NCBI GenBank assembly: GCA_002344885.1 | Contig: DDUQ01000133.1 | Location: 7,718 to 15,160 of the forward strand | Direction: 5' to 3' | Length of the DNA stretch: 7,443 bases | Source: Comamonadaceae bacterium UBA2334 | GTDB taxonomy: Bacteria; Pseudomonadota; Gammaproteobacteria; Burkholderiales; Burkholderiaceae_C | Shown: piece after piece, positions 1 through 6,292 of the stretch | Numbering within the stretch: the stretch's first letter is position 1 | How the letters are laid out: each line of letters begins with the position of its first letter | The notes under the pieces: generated by a model | Seen by the model: the letters and a program-made list of their open reading frames with translations, nothing else | Databases searched by the model: none | What the model was told of the DNA's origin: nothing | Translations under genes and position numbers: made by a program

Positions 1-1859
1 ACTTCGGCCCATTTGTAGCTGTAGTAGCCGGCCGAGTAGCCTCCGGAAAAAATGTGGCCAAAGGTGTTGGGCGTGCGGGTGTAGGCAGGGGGTGTCAACA
101 CCGCCACTTCCTGGCGCACACGGTTCAGCAGGGCCATCACGTCGGGCTTGCCGTCAACCAGCGGTGCCTGACCCATGTGCAACAGCATGTCGAACAGCGC
201 GAACTCCACTTGCCTCAGCGTTTGCAGGCCACTCTGGAAGTTCTTGGCGGCCAGCATCTTGTCGTACAGGCTGCGGGGCAGGGGCTCGCCCGTGTCCACA
301 TGGGCGGTCATGTGTTTCAGCACATCCCATTCCCAGCAGAAGTTTTCCATGAACTGGCTGGGCAGTTCCACCGCATCCCATTCCACGCCACTGATGCCCG
401 ACACATCGCGCTCGTTGACCTGTGTTAGCAGGTGGTGCAGGCCGTGGCCGAATTCGTGGAACAGGGTGATGACGTCGTCATGCGTCAGCAGCGCAGGCTT
501 GCCACCCACGCCTTCGGCAAAGTTGCACACCAGGTGGGCCACGGGGGTTTGGAGGGTGCCGGTGTCGGGCCGCAGCCAGCGGGTGCGGACATCGTCCATC
601 CAGGCACCGCCACGTTTGCCGGTGCGGGCGCCCATGTCGAGGTAGAACTGGCCCACCAGTTGGGTACCACGCTCGATGCGGAAGAACTCGACCTTCGGGT
701 GCCACACCGGGGCAGTGTCGGGGCGGATGCTGACTTCGAACAGCGTTTCAACGATGTTGAACAGCCCTTGCAGCACCTTGGGTGCTGTGAAGTAGGTTTT
801 GACCTCCTGTTCGCTGAAAGCGTAGCGCGTTTCCTTCAGCTTTTCGCCAATGTAGGGCCAGTCCCAGGCTTGCGGGTCGGACAGCCCCAGGTGTTCCGCC
901 GCGAATGCCCGCATGTCAGCCAGGTCTTGTTCGGCGTAGGGGCGAGCCTTGGCGGCCAGGTCGCGCAGGAAGCTGGCGACCTGCTCGGGCGACTGGGCCA
1001 TTTTGGGCACCAGCGACACCTGCGCAAAGTTGGCATAGCCCAGCAGGTCGGCTTCTTCCTGCCGCAAGGCGAGCAGGCTTTGCATGATGGCGCTGTTGTC
1101 GAACTTGACATGCTCGGGCGCAGCCTGGTCGCTGGCGCGGGTGGTGTACGCACGGTGCAAGGTTTGGCGCAGGGCGGCACTGTGGGCAAACTGCATCACC
1201 GGCAGGTAGCACGGCATCTTCAGGGTGAGTTTGCAACCTGACTGGCCGCTGGACTGCGCCAGCGCGCGGGCCGCTTCCACCACGTCAGTGGGCACACCGG
1301 CCAGTTCTTCCTCGGTCACCAGCAGGCTGAAAGCGTCGGTGGCATCCAGTGAGTTTTCGCTGAACTTCTGTGCCAGTTCGGCATGCTGCTCCTGGATTGC
1401 CGCGAAGCGGCTCTTGGCTTCGCCCTGCAATTCGGCACCGCCCAGCACGAACCCACGCATGGCGTTCCGGTGGGCCTGGGCCTGTTCGCTGGTCAGGCTG
1501 CCCACCGGCATGGCTTTGTACTTGGCATACAGGCGCTCGTCCGCGCCCAGGCGGGTCCAGAAGTCGGTCACGCGGGGCAGGGCCTCGTTGTAAGCAGCAC
1601 GCAGGGTGGGTGTGTCAGCCACGCTGTTCAGGTGGTTGACCGTTCCCCATGCACGCCCCAAACGCTCGGTGGCCACGTCCAGCACCGAGGCCATCTGTTT
1701 CCAGTCTGCCGGAAAGTCGGGAGCCGTCACGGCTTCCAGTGCGGCATCGGCTTGCGTCAACAGTGCGTCGATGGCTGGGCCAATCTGCTCGGGCAGTACC
1801 TGGTCGAACAGCGGCAAATCCTGAAAATTCAGCAAGGGGAGGGGGGCTGAGACGCTCAT
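1..1859 (-). CDS. prlC: Oligopeptidase A, M3-family zinc metallopeptidase (3' end cut by window start)
   Basis: Cytosolic zinc endopeptidase of the thimet oligopeptidase/M3 family. It degrades short peptides, such as those released by ATP-dependent proteases and cleaved signal peptides. The visible 619 residues carry the zinc site HEFGH at 468-472, with H468 and H472 as ligands and E469 as catalytic base. The third ligand is E498 in WDAVELPSQFMEN, and the substrate-binding HIFSGGYSAGYY segment lies at 602-613. E. coli OpdA has about 680 residues, so roughly 60 C-terminal residues lie outside the window. The ATG at 1859 is the first possible start: an in-frame TGA sits two codons upstream, and the N-terminus (MSVSAPLPLL...) aligns with the family start. 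No clear Shine-Dalgarno sequence is visible. The gene follows yhbY in the same direction, but a strong terminator lies between them. Known of the family: E. coli prlC is a heat-shock gene; I see no sigma-32 site here. The gene is otherwise intact, with no frameshift. Confidence 0.96.
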   Translation of the reverse strand, partial: MSVSAPLPLLNFQDLPLFDQVLPEQIGPAIDALLTQADAALEAVTAPDFPADWKQMASVLDVATERLGRAWGTVNHLNSVADTPTLRAAYNEALPRVTDFWTRLGADERLYAKYKAMPVGSLTSEQAQAHRNAMRGFVLGGAELQGEAKSRFAAIQEQHAELAQKFSENSLDATDAFSLLVTEEELAGVPTDVVEAARALAQSSGQSGCKLTLKMPCYLPVMQFAHSAALRQTLHRAYTTRASDQAAPEHVKFDNSAIMQSLLALRQEEADLLGYANFAQVSLVPKMAQSPEQVASFLRDLAAKARPYAEQDLADMRAFAAEHLGLSDPQAWDWPYIGEKLKETRYAFSEQEVKTYFTAPKVLQGLFNIVETLFEVSIRPDTAPVWHPKVEFFRIERGTQLVGQFYLDMGARTGKRGGAWMDDVRTRWLRPDTGTLQTPVAHLVCNFAEGVGGKPALLTHDDVITLFHEFGHGLHHLLTQVNERDVSGISGVEWDAVELPSQFMENFCWEWDVLKHMTAHVDTGEPLPRSLYDKMLAAKNFQSGLQTLRQVEFALFDMLLHMGQAPLVDGKPDVMALLNRVRQEVAVLTPPAYTRTPNTFGHIFSGGYSAGYYSYKWAE

Positions 1860-1883
1860 GTGTCAGAGGATGGAGAGGGGTAG

Positions 1884-1912
1884 AAAAAGCAACGCTGCCT
1901 CGTGGGCAGCGT
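1884..1912 (-). terminator. Rho-independent terminator of yhbY
   Basis: A perfect 8-bp stem (plus-strand ACGCTGCC at 1892-1899 pairing with GGCAGCGT at 1905-1912) encloses a 5-nt loop. Read on the minus strand it is followed by GC and a run of five T (1888-1884), the classic intrinsic terminator layout. It begins 22 bases after the yhbY stop codon and ends only 24 bases before the prlC start. It should end most yhbY transcripts and leaves prlC dependent on read-through or on a promoter overlapping this region. Confidence 0.85.
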
Positions 1913-1934
1913 CTTCAGGGGTAGGGATTTGGGG

Positions 1935-2411
1935 TCAGTCTGCCTGATTGGACTTCTTGACGCTCTTTTGCAAGACTTTGGCACGTTTCACGGTGCCACC
2001 GGCTGTGAGCCGCTGGTTGCCCAGCACGCGAACCGTTTTGACCTGTGGGCGTTGCCCGCCGCGGCTGCTGAACTTCAACACCTTGACGTCGCGAGGCGCC
2101 GCGCCTCGGTCTTCATCCAGCGCCTTCTCCTTGTCAGGAAGGGGGCGCCACAACACCAGCAGTTTGCCAATGTGCTGGATGGGGGCGGCATCCAGTCGGT
2201 CACTCAGTGTTTGCAAACAGTCCTCTCGGGCAGCCCGGTCATCCGAGAACACCCTGACCTTGATGAGGCCATGTGCCTTGAGCGCCTGGTCGGTTTCCTT
2301 GATCACGGCCTCGGTCAGGCCGTCATTGCCGATGAACACCACCGGGGTGAGGTGGTGGGCAAGGGCTCGGTGTTCCTTGCGTTGTGCGGGGGTGAGTTGT
2401 ATCTGAGGCAT
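1935..2411 (-). CDS. yhbY: YhbY-type CRM-domain RNA-binding protein, 50S ribosome assembly factor
   Basis: A small RNA-binding protein of the CRM/YhbY family (158 aa), which associates with pre-50S particles during ribosome assembly. Residues 1-90 form the CRM domain. The helix-rich start (LTPAQRKEHRALAHHL) leads into the conserved GxxG loop, here GNDG at 28-31, followed by the segment GLIKVRV and the closing HIGKLLVLWRP. E. coli YhbY has only about 97 residues. Here a tail of about 68 residues follows; its last 50 contain 13 Lys/Arg and a single acidic residue, so it is probably a flexible RNA-contacting extension. I chose ATG at 2411 because MPQIQLTPAQRK matches the family start; an in-frame ATG at 2444 would add 11 unconserved residues. 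No Shine-Dalgarno sequence is visible. The gene is divergent from rlmE, as in other proteobacteria, and ends at its own terminator. Confidence 0.93.
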   Translation of the reverse strand: MPQIQLTPAQRKEHRALAHHLTPVVFIGNDGLTEAVIKETDQALKAHGLIKVRVFSDDRAAREDCLQTLSDRLDAAPIQHIGKLLVLWRPLPDKEKALDEDRGAAPRDVKVLKFSSRGGQRPQVKTVRVLGNQRLTAGGTVKRAKVLQKSVKKSNQAD

Positions 2412-2466
2412 GGGACAATTATCGGCCATCCCCCGTCGGGGCATTCAGCTATCCCCCAGTCGCCCC
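2412..2466. promoter_or_regulatory. Divergent yhbY/rlmE intergenic region
   Basis: This 55-bp gap lies between the start codons of two divergent genes, so it must hold, or overlap, the promoters for both unless they lie inside the genes. It contains a short palindrome, CCCCG-T-CGGGG at 2431-2441, midway between the genes, and C-rich tracts. No convincing paired -35/-10 for rlmE and no sigma-32 consensus could be found. Confidence 0.5.
2418..2423 (-). promoter_or_regulatory. Candidate -10 element for yhbY
   Basis: Read on the minus strand the sequence is GATAAT, a five-of-six match to TATAAT, placed so that transcription would start at or next to the A of the yhbY ATG. No good -35 element is present at 16-18 bases (GAATGC at 17). 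Together with the missing Shine-Dalgarno this could mean a leaderless mRNA, or the element may be fortuitous. Confidence 0.3.
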
Positions 2467-3138
2467 ATGAAAGTCGATACCAAAAGCAAAAAAGTCAACA
2501 AGGCCTGGCTGAACGACCATGTCAATGATCCATGGGTCAAACTCGCCCAGCGCGAGGGGTTTCGGGCACGCGCGGCCTACAAATTGAAGGAAATTGACGA
2601 AACGCTTCGGCTGGTCAAACCGGGACAAACCGTGGTGGACTTGGGCTCCGCACCTGGCGCATGGAGCCAGTATCTGCGCCGTCGACTTTCGCCCCAAGGA
2701 GCAGCCGTGGGGGAGCTGAATGGCACCATCGTGGCCATGGATATCCTGGAGATGGCACCGATCGAAGGCGTGTCGTTCATCCAGGGCGACTTCAGGGAGG
2801 AGTCCACCCTCGACGCGCTTCATCAGGCGCTGGGTAGCAAAGCCAGCGGGGGGCAGTTGGACCTGGTGGTCTCAGACATGGCACCCAACCTCTCGGGCAT
2901 TGAAGGGGTGGACGCGGCCCGCATTTCTCATCTGGTGGAACTGGCGGTTGACTTTGCACGCCAGCACCTGAAGGCTGAGGGTGCCTTGGTCGCCAAGGTG
3001 TTTCACGGCAGTGGATACAGCGAATTGGTGCAGTTGTTTCGAACACACTTCAAAGTGGTGAAGCCCATCAAGCCGAAGGCATCACGGGACAAATCGTCAG
3101 AAACCTTTCTTGTGGGGCTGGGCCTCAAACGTCAGTAA
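2467..3138 (+). CDS. rlmE: 23S rRNA (uridine-2'-O)-methyltransferase RlmE (FtsJ/RrmJ)
   Basis: A SAM-dependent methyltransferase that adds the 2'-O-methyl group to U2552 (E. coli numbering) in the A-loop of 23S rRNA, a late step of 50S maturation. The 223-aa protein compares with 209 in E. coli. Visible landmarks are the SAM-binding motif I VVDLGSAPGAWSQ at 56-68 and the full set of catalytic residues: K39 in AAYKLKEID, D137 in VVSDMAPNLSG, K177 in VAKVFHG and E212 in SSETFLVG. The region after motif I (about 73-86) is slightly longer than in E. coli. I start at ATG 2467 because MKVDTKSKKVNKAWL matches the family start in this group. An in-frame ATG at 2410 would add 19 unconserved residues and overlap the divergent yhbY start. 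No strong Shine-Dalgarno sequence is visible. ftsH follows in the same direction after 229 bp with no terminator seen between, so read-through into ftsH is possible, as in the E. coli ftsJ-ftsH operon. Confidence 0.96.
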   Translation: MKVDTKSKKVNKAWLNDHVNDPWVKLAQREGFRARAAYKLKEIDETLRLVKPGQTVVDLGSAPGAWSQYLRRRLSPQGAAVGELNGTIVAMDILEMAPIEGVSFIQGDFREESTLDALHQALGSKASGGQLDLVVSDMAPNLSGIEGVDAARISHLVELAVDFARQHLKAEGALVAKVFHGSGYSELVQLFRTHFKVVKPIKPKASRDKSSETFLVGLGLKRQ

Positions 3139-3311
3139 GCGTGCCTTCGCATCGCAATCTGTGGTTGCAGGCTGATTGCTCCCGGCACCACCTGTCGTTC
3201 GAACCGGATTGGATCGACAAACCGCCCCGTGGAACGATTGCCCGACAAGCAGATCAAGAAAATAAATGATGTTGTTAGTGAGGCTTTCGTCGCTTGTCAA
3301 GTCCTTTGGGG

Positions 3312-3338
3312 CTTGAAAAGCCTAAAATGCCCCCAACT
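3312..3338 (+). promoter_or_regulatory. Candidate sigma-32 (heat-shock) promoter of ftsH
   Basis: CTTGAA (3312-3317) is a perfect match to the core of the sigma-32 -35 element. After 13 bases comes CCCCAACT (3331-3338), close to the -10 consensus CCCCATNT. Transcription would start near 3345, giving a leader of roughly 20-25 bases that contains the Shine-Dalgarno site. A TAAAAT hexamer at 3323-3328 lies in the spacer and could act as a sigma-70 -10, but it has no -35 at the right distance. ftsH is a known sigma-32 target in E. coli, which supports the reading. The -35 element also lies inside the small inverted repeat GGCTT-GAA-AAGCC (3310-3322). Confidence 0.6.
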
Positions 3339-3356
3339 GCACTCGACCCTCAACTC

Positions 3357-3361
3357 AGGAG
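3357..3361 (+). promoter_or_regulatory. Shine-Dalgarno site that fixes the ftsH TTG start
   Basis: AGGAG lies 6 bases before the TTG at 3368, an ideal distance. It supports TTG rather than the first downstream ATG (codon 13, 3404) as the start of ftsH. Confidence 0.8.
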
Positions 3362-3367
3362 CCGCAC

Positions 3368-5287
3368 TTGAACAATCAGTGGTTTTCAAAAATCGCCGTC
3401 TGGATGGTGATTGCCATGGTACTTTTTACCGTCTTCAAGCAATTTGACGGACGGACGACTGCTGGCGCAGGGTACATGGGTTACTCTGATTTTCTCGTTG
3501 AGGTGAAGGCTCAGCGGATCAAGAGCGCTACCATTTCCGAAGGCCCTGGCGGCACTGAAATTTCGGCCGTGACGGTGGACGATCGCCGTGTGCGCACCAC
3601 CGCCACGTTTTTGGACCGTGGCCTGATCGGCGATTTGCTGGCCAACGACGTGAAGTTCGACGTCAAGCCGCGTGAAGAAGGTTCGCTGCTGATGACGCTG
3701 CTGGTCAGTTGGGGCCCGATGCTGCTGTTGATTGGGGTGTGGATCTATTTCATGCGCCAAATGCAGGGTGGCGGTAAAGGTGGGGCATTCAGCTTTGGCA
3801 AGAGCAAAGCCCGCATGCTGGATGAAAACAACAACTCTGTGACGTTCGCAGACGTGGCAGGGTGCGACGAAGCCAAAGAAGAAGTGAAGGAAGTGGTTGA
3901 CTTCCTGAAAGACCCGGCCAAGTTTCAGAAGCTTGGTGGCCGCATTCCGCGTGGTTTGCTGTTGGTCGGTCCCCCCGGTACGGGTAAAACGCTGCTGGCC
4001 AAGGGCATTGCAGGGGAAGCTAAAGTGCCGTTTTTCAGCATCTCAGGCTCAGACTTTGTCGAAATGTTTGTGGGTGTGGGCGCTGCCCGCGTCCGCGACA
4101 TGTTTGAGAACGCCAAGAAAAATGCACCTTGCATCATCTTCATCGATGAAATCGATGCAGTCGGTCGCCAGCGGGGTGCAGGCTTGGGCGGTGGCAACGA
4201 TGAGCGCGAGCAGACCCTGAACCAGATGCTGGTCGAAATGGATGGTTTCGAAACCAATCTGGGTGTGATCGTGGTGGCCGCGACCAACCGCCCCGACATT
4301 CTGGATGCCGCGTTGCTGCGCCCCGGCCGATTCGACCGGCAGGTGTATGTGACCCTGCCTGACATCCGTGGTCGCGAGCAGATTTTGAATGTCCACATGC
4401 GCAAGGTCCCACTGGGACAAGATGTGAACGCGAGCATCATCGCCCGTGGTACTCCCGGCATGAGCGGGGCTGACCTGGCCAACCTGTGCAATGAAGCAGC
4501 CTTGATGGCTGCCCGTCGCAACGCTCGCACCGTTGAGATGCAGGACTTTGAAAAAGCCAAAGACAAAATTTTCATGGGTCCCGAGCGCAAGAGCATGGTC
4601 ATGCCAGAGGAGGAGCGCCGCAACACGGCCTATCACGAGGCAGGGCATGCGCTGATTGGCAAACTGTTGCCCAAGTGCGACCCGGTTCACAAGGTCACCA
4701 TCATCCCCCGTGGTCGGGCATTGGGTGTGACCATGAGCCTGCCGTCACAGGACCGTTACAGCTACGACAAGGATTACATGCTGAACCAGATCAGCATGCT
4801 CTTTGGTGGCCGCATCGCGGAAGAGGTGTTCATGCACCAGATGACCACTGGCGCAAGCAACGACTTCGAGCGAGCCACTTCTATCGCGCGTGACATGGTG
4901 ATGCGCTACGGCATGACCGACGCGTTGGGGCCGATGGTGTACGCCGAGAACGAGGGCGAGGTGTTTTTGGGTCGTTCCGTGACCAAAACCACGAACATGA
5001 GCGAACAGACCATGCAAAAGGTTGACGCTGAAGTGCGCCGCATCATTGACCAGCAGTACAAGCTGGCCCGGGACCTGATCGAAGAGCACACTGACAAAAT
5101 GCACGCCATGGCCAAGGCCTTGCTGGAGTGGGAAACCATCGACAGCGATCAGCTGGACGACATCATGGCTGGCAAGCCTCCTCGTCCACCGAAAGACTGG
5201 ACACCTCGCACCCCCACTTCGGGCGGAACAGGTGGTGGGGCATCGGGCTTGCGGCCCGACGCGGCTGCCACCGCCAATGCGGTCTGA
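3368..5287 (+). CDS. ftsH: ATP-dependent zinc metalloprotease FtsH
   Basis: Hexameric AAA+ protease anchored in the inner membrane. It unfolds and degrades membrane proteins and unstable cytosolic regulators; in E. coli these include sigma-32 and LpxC. The protein has 639 aa, normal for the family. Domain order: membrane segment 1 at about 8-23, a periplasmic domain to about 106, membrane segment 2 at about 108-128, then the AAA module. The AAA module shows Walker A GPPGTGKT 201-208, pore loop FVGVG 234-238, Walker B CIIFIDEID 255-263 and the second region of homology 305-324 with arginine fingers R321 and R324. The peptidase domain has HEAGH at 423-427 and the third zinc ligand D499 in TGASNDFERAT. 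The last 30-40 residues are a Pro/Thr/Gly-rich tail. The TTG start is chosen because MNNQWFSKIAVW is the family N-terminus, an AGGAG lies 6 bases upstream, and an ATG start at codon 13 would remove part of the first membrane segment. A heat-shock promoter candidate precedes the gene and a strong terminator follows it. Confidence 0.98.
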   Translation: MNNQWFSKIAVWMVIAMVLFTVFKQFDGRTTAGAGYMGYSDFLVEVKAQRIKSATISEGPGGTEISAVTVDDRRVRTTATFLDRGLIGDLLANDVKFDVKPREEGSLLMTLLVSWGPMLLLIGVWIYFMRQMQGGGKGGAFSFGKSKARMLDENNNSVTFADVAGCDEAKEEVKEVVDFLKDPAKFQKLGGRIPRGLLLVGPPGTGKTLLAKGIAGEAKVPFFSISGSDFVEMFVGVGAARVRDMFENAKKNAPCIIFIDEIDAVGRQRGAGLGGGNDEREQTLNQMLVEMDGFETNLGVIVVAATNRPDILDAALLRPGRFDRQVYVTLPDIRGREQILNVHMRKVPLGQDVNASIIARGTPGMSGADLANLCNEAALMAARRNARTVEMQDFEKAKDKIFMGPERKSMVMPEEERRNTAYHEAGHALIGKLLPKCDPVHKVTIIPRGRALGVTMSLPSQDRYSYDKDYMLNQISMLFGGRIAEEVFMHQMTTGASNDFERATSIARDMVMRYGMTDALGPMVYAENEGEVFLGRSVTKTTNMSEQTMQKVDAEVRRIIDQQYKLARDLIEEHTDKMHAMAKALLEWETIDSDQLDDIMAGKPPRPPKDWTPRTPTSGGTGGGASGLRPDAAATANAV

Positions 5288-5311
5288 TAACCGCGTGTGA
5301 GGCGCACCAGC

Positions 5312-5341
5312 AACCGGGGCACAAGCCCCGGTTTTCTTTTT
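5312..5341 (+). terminator. Rho-independent terminator of ftsH
   Basis: A perfect 9-bp stem, AACCGGGGC (5312-5320) with GCCCCGGTT (5325-5333), closes a 4-base loop ACAA and runs straight into the T-tract TTTTCTTTTT (5332-5341). It begins 24 bases after the ftsH stop codon and ends 28 bases before the folP start, so it separates ftsH from folP-glmM unless it leaks. Confidence 0.92.
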
Positions 5342-5369
5342 GGCTTGTAACGTTCGAGTTGCGTTGAGT

Positions 5370-6248
5370 ATGTTCTGGCAAACCACCCGTTTCAACATTG
5401 ACCTGGCTCGGCCCAAAGTCATGGGAATTGTGAACCTCACACCCGATTCATTTTCGGATGGTGGTCGCTTTGAAAATGTGCGGGCAGCACTTGAGCATTG
5501 CGAGGCCCTGTTGTCAGACGGGGCAGATATTCTGGATTTGGGGGCCGAGTCCACCCGGCCAGGTGCCGTACCCCTGCCACTCCAACAGGAACTGGCCAGG
5601 CTGATGCCTGTGCTGACAGAGGCGGTGAAGCTCGGCGTACCCATTTCGGTAGACACCTACAAGCCGGAAGTGATGCAGGCCGCTTTGGATCAGGGGGCTG
5701 ACATCATCAACGATGTGTGGGCATTGCGCCACCCGGCCGCTTTACCTGACGGTTTGACCGGTTTGCAGGTGGTGTCCAGGCACCCGGCTTGCGGTGTCTG
5801 TCTGATGCACATGCATCGTGAGCCAGCGTCCATGCAAGTGCAGCCTATGTCCGGTGATGTGGTTGCCGAGGTACTTGAATTTTTGAAGCAATCCGTTCAA
5901 GTTATGCAAGCGTCGGGTGTCAAAAAAGATCGCATTGTGCTCGACCCTGGCATCGGGTTTGGCAAAACACCCGAGCAGAATTTCACCTTACTGGCACACC
6001 AGCACGAATTGCTGCAGGCCCAATGTGGCCTGTTGGTGGGCTGGTCCAGAAAACGGTCATTGGGCTGGGCGCTGAACGACGGTGCTCAGCACGCACAACG
6101 AGATGTGGTGGCAAGCCGGCGTGTCAGCGCCAGTGTGACGGCTGCGTTGCTGGGTCTTCAGAACGGTGCTCATGTGGTGCGTGTGCACGATGTGAGGGAC
6201 ACAGTGGATGCCATCCGGGTCTGGCAAGCCATGCTTTCCCGATCGTGA
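5370..6248 (+). CDS. folP: Dihydropteroate synthase
   Basis: Cytosolic enzyme of folate synthesis that joins p-aminobenzoate to 7,8-dihydropterin pyrophosphate to give dihydropteroate; it is the target of sulfonamide drugs. The 292-aa TIM barrel (282 in E. coli) shows both family signatures: MGIVNLTPDSFSDGG at 18-32 and GADILDLGAESTRPGA at 51-66. The binding residues expected from E. coli are all there: N22, D56, D95 (SVDTYKP), N114 (IINDVW), D192 (LDPGIGFGKT), K228 (GWSRKRS), and R271 and H273 (VVRVHDV). Residues 149-150 read HR in MHMHREPASMQ, where E. coli has QG; this loop varies in the family. ATG 5370 is chosen because MFWQTTRFNIDLARPKVMGIVN fits the family length. An in-frame TTG at 5340 lies inside the ftsH terminator and is unlikely. 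The Shine-Dalgarno is weak. glmM follows after 58 bp, and both genes probably share transcription. Confidence 0.97.
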   Translation: MFWQTTRFNIDLARPKVMGIVNLTPDSFSDGGRFENVRAALEHCEALLSDGADILDLGAESTRPGAVPLPLQQELARLMPVLTEAVKLGVPISVDTYKPEVMQAALDQGADIINDVWALRHPAALPDGLTGLQVVSRHPACGVCLMHMHREPASMQVQPMSGDVVAEVLEFLKQSVQVMQASGVKKDRIVLDPGIGFGKTPEQNFTLLAHQHELLQAQCGLLVGWSRKRSLGWALNDGAQHAQRDVVASRRVSASVTAALLGLQNGAHVVRVHDVRDTVDAIRVWQAMLSRS

Positions 6249-6259
6249 GGTTTGGACTT

Positions 6260-6292
6260 GCGACGAGAGATAATCGAAGTTTTTTCTGTCGC
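6260..6292 (+). repeat. Imperfect inverted repeat in the glmM leader
   Basis: GCGAC (6260-6264) pairs with GTCGC (6288-6292). After a one-base bulge (G6265), AGA (6266-6268) pairs with TCT (6285-6287). The loop contains GATAAT (6269-6274, a possible -10 without a good -35) and a T-run (6280-6285). The repeat ends 14 bases before the glmM ATG. It could be a leader hairpin or chance; the T-run lies inside the loop, so it is not a standard terminator. Confidence 0.25.

Larger units (their letters stand above)
3139..3367. other. rlmE-ftsH intergenic region, no gene seen
   Basis: This 229-bp stretch has no convincing coding sequence: the short open frames lack a ribosome binding site, family resemblance or sensible placement. 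It has no T-tailed hairpin after rlmE. It contains an inverted pair TGTCG (3193-3197) and CGACA (3215-3219) around a TTCGAA hexamer, a weak sigma-70-like pair (TTGCCC 3238-3243 and AATAAA 3261-3266, 17 bp apart), and near its end the heat-shock promoter candidate and ribosome binding site for ftsH. Confidence 0.7.

Noticed and set aside
432..1241. Plus-strand open frame of 269 codons opposite prlC
   Set aside because: prlC on the minus strand is a full-length recognisable peptidase over this stretch; the plus-strand product shows no family motifs.
1860..1990. Sigma-32 site upstream of prlC, as the E. coli homologue is heat-inducible
   Set aside because: No CTTGAA/CCCCAT pair at 13-17 bp spacing could be found on the minus strand here.
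3190..3230. GTTCGAACC motif resembling a tRNA T-loop
   Set aside because: The flanking five bases do not pair into a T-stem, and no acceptor, anticodon or D arms can be placed around it.
3097..3300. Short minus-strand open frame in the rlmE-ftsH gap (67 codons)
   Set aside because: It overlaps the rlmE 3' end on the opposite strand, lacks a recognisable family and has no supporting signals.
3229..3447. Short plus-strand open frame in the rlmE-ftsH gap (72 codons)
   Set aside because: It runs out of frame into ftsH, has no ribosome binding site and contains the ftsH promoter and Shine-Dalgarno signals.
3925..4626. Minus-strand open frame of 233 codons opposite the FtsH AAA domain
   Set aside because: It lies wholly inside the most conserved part of ftsH; its Ser/Arg/Pro-rich composition is typical of an antisense shadow.
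5340..5369. In-frame TTG at 5340 as an earlier folP start
   Set aside because: It lies in the T-tract of the ftsH terminator, has no ribosome binding site, and would add ten residues not seen in the family.
4745..5656. Long minus-strand open frame (303 codons) antisense to ftsH and folP
   Set aside because: It crosses the ftsH terminator and two well-conserved genes, matches no family I know, and is of a kind expected from the codon bias of GC-rich genes.
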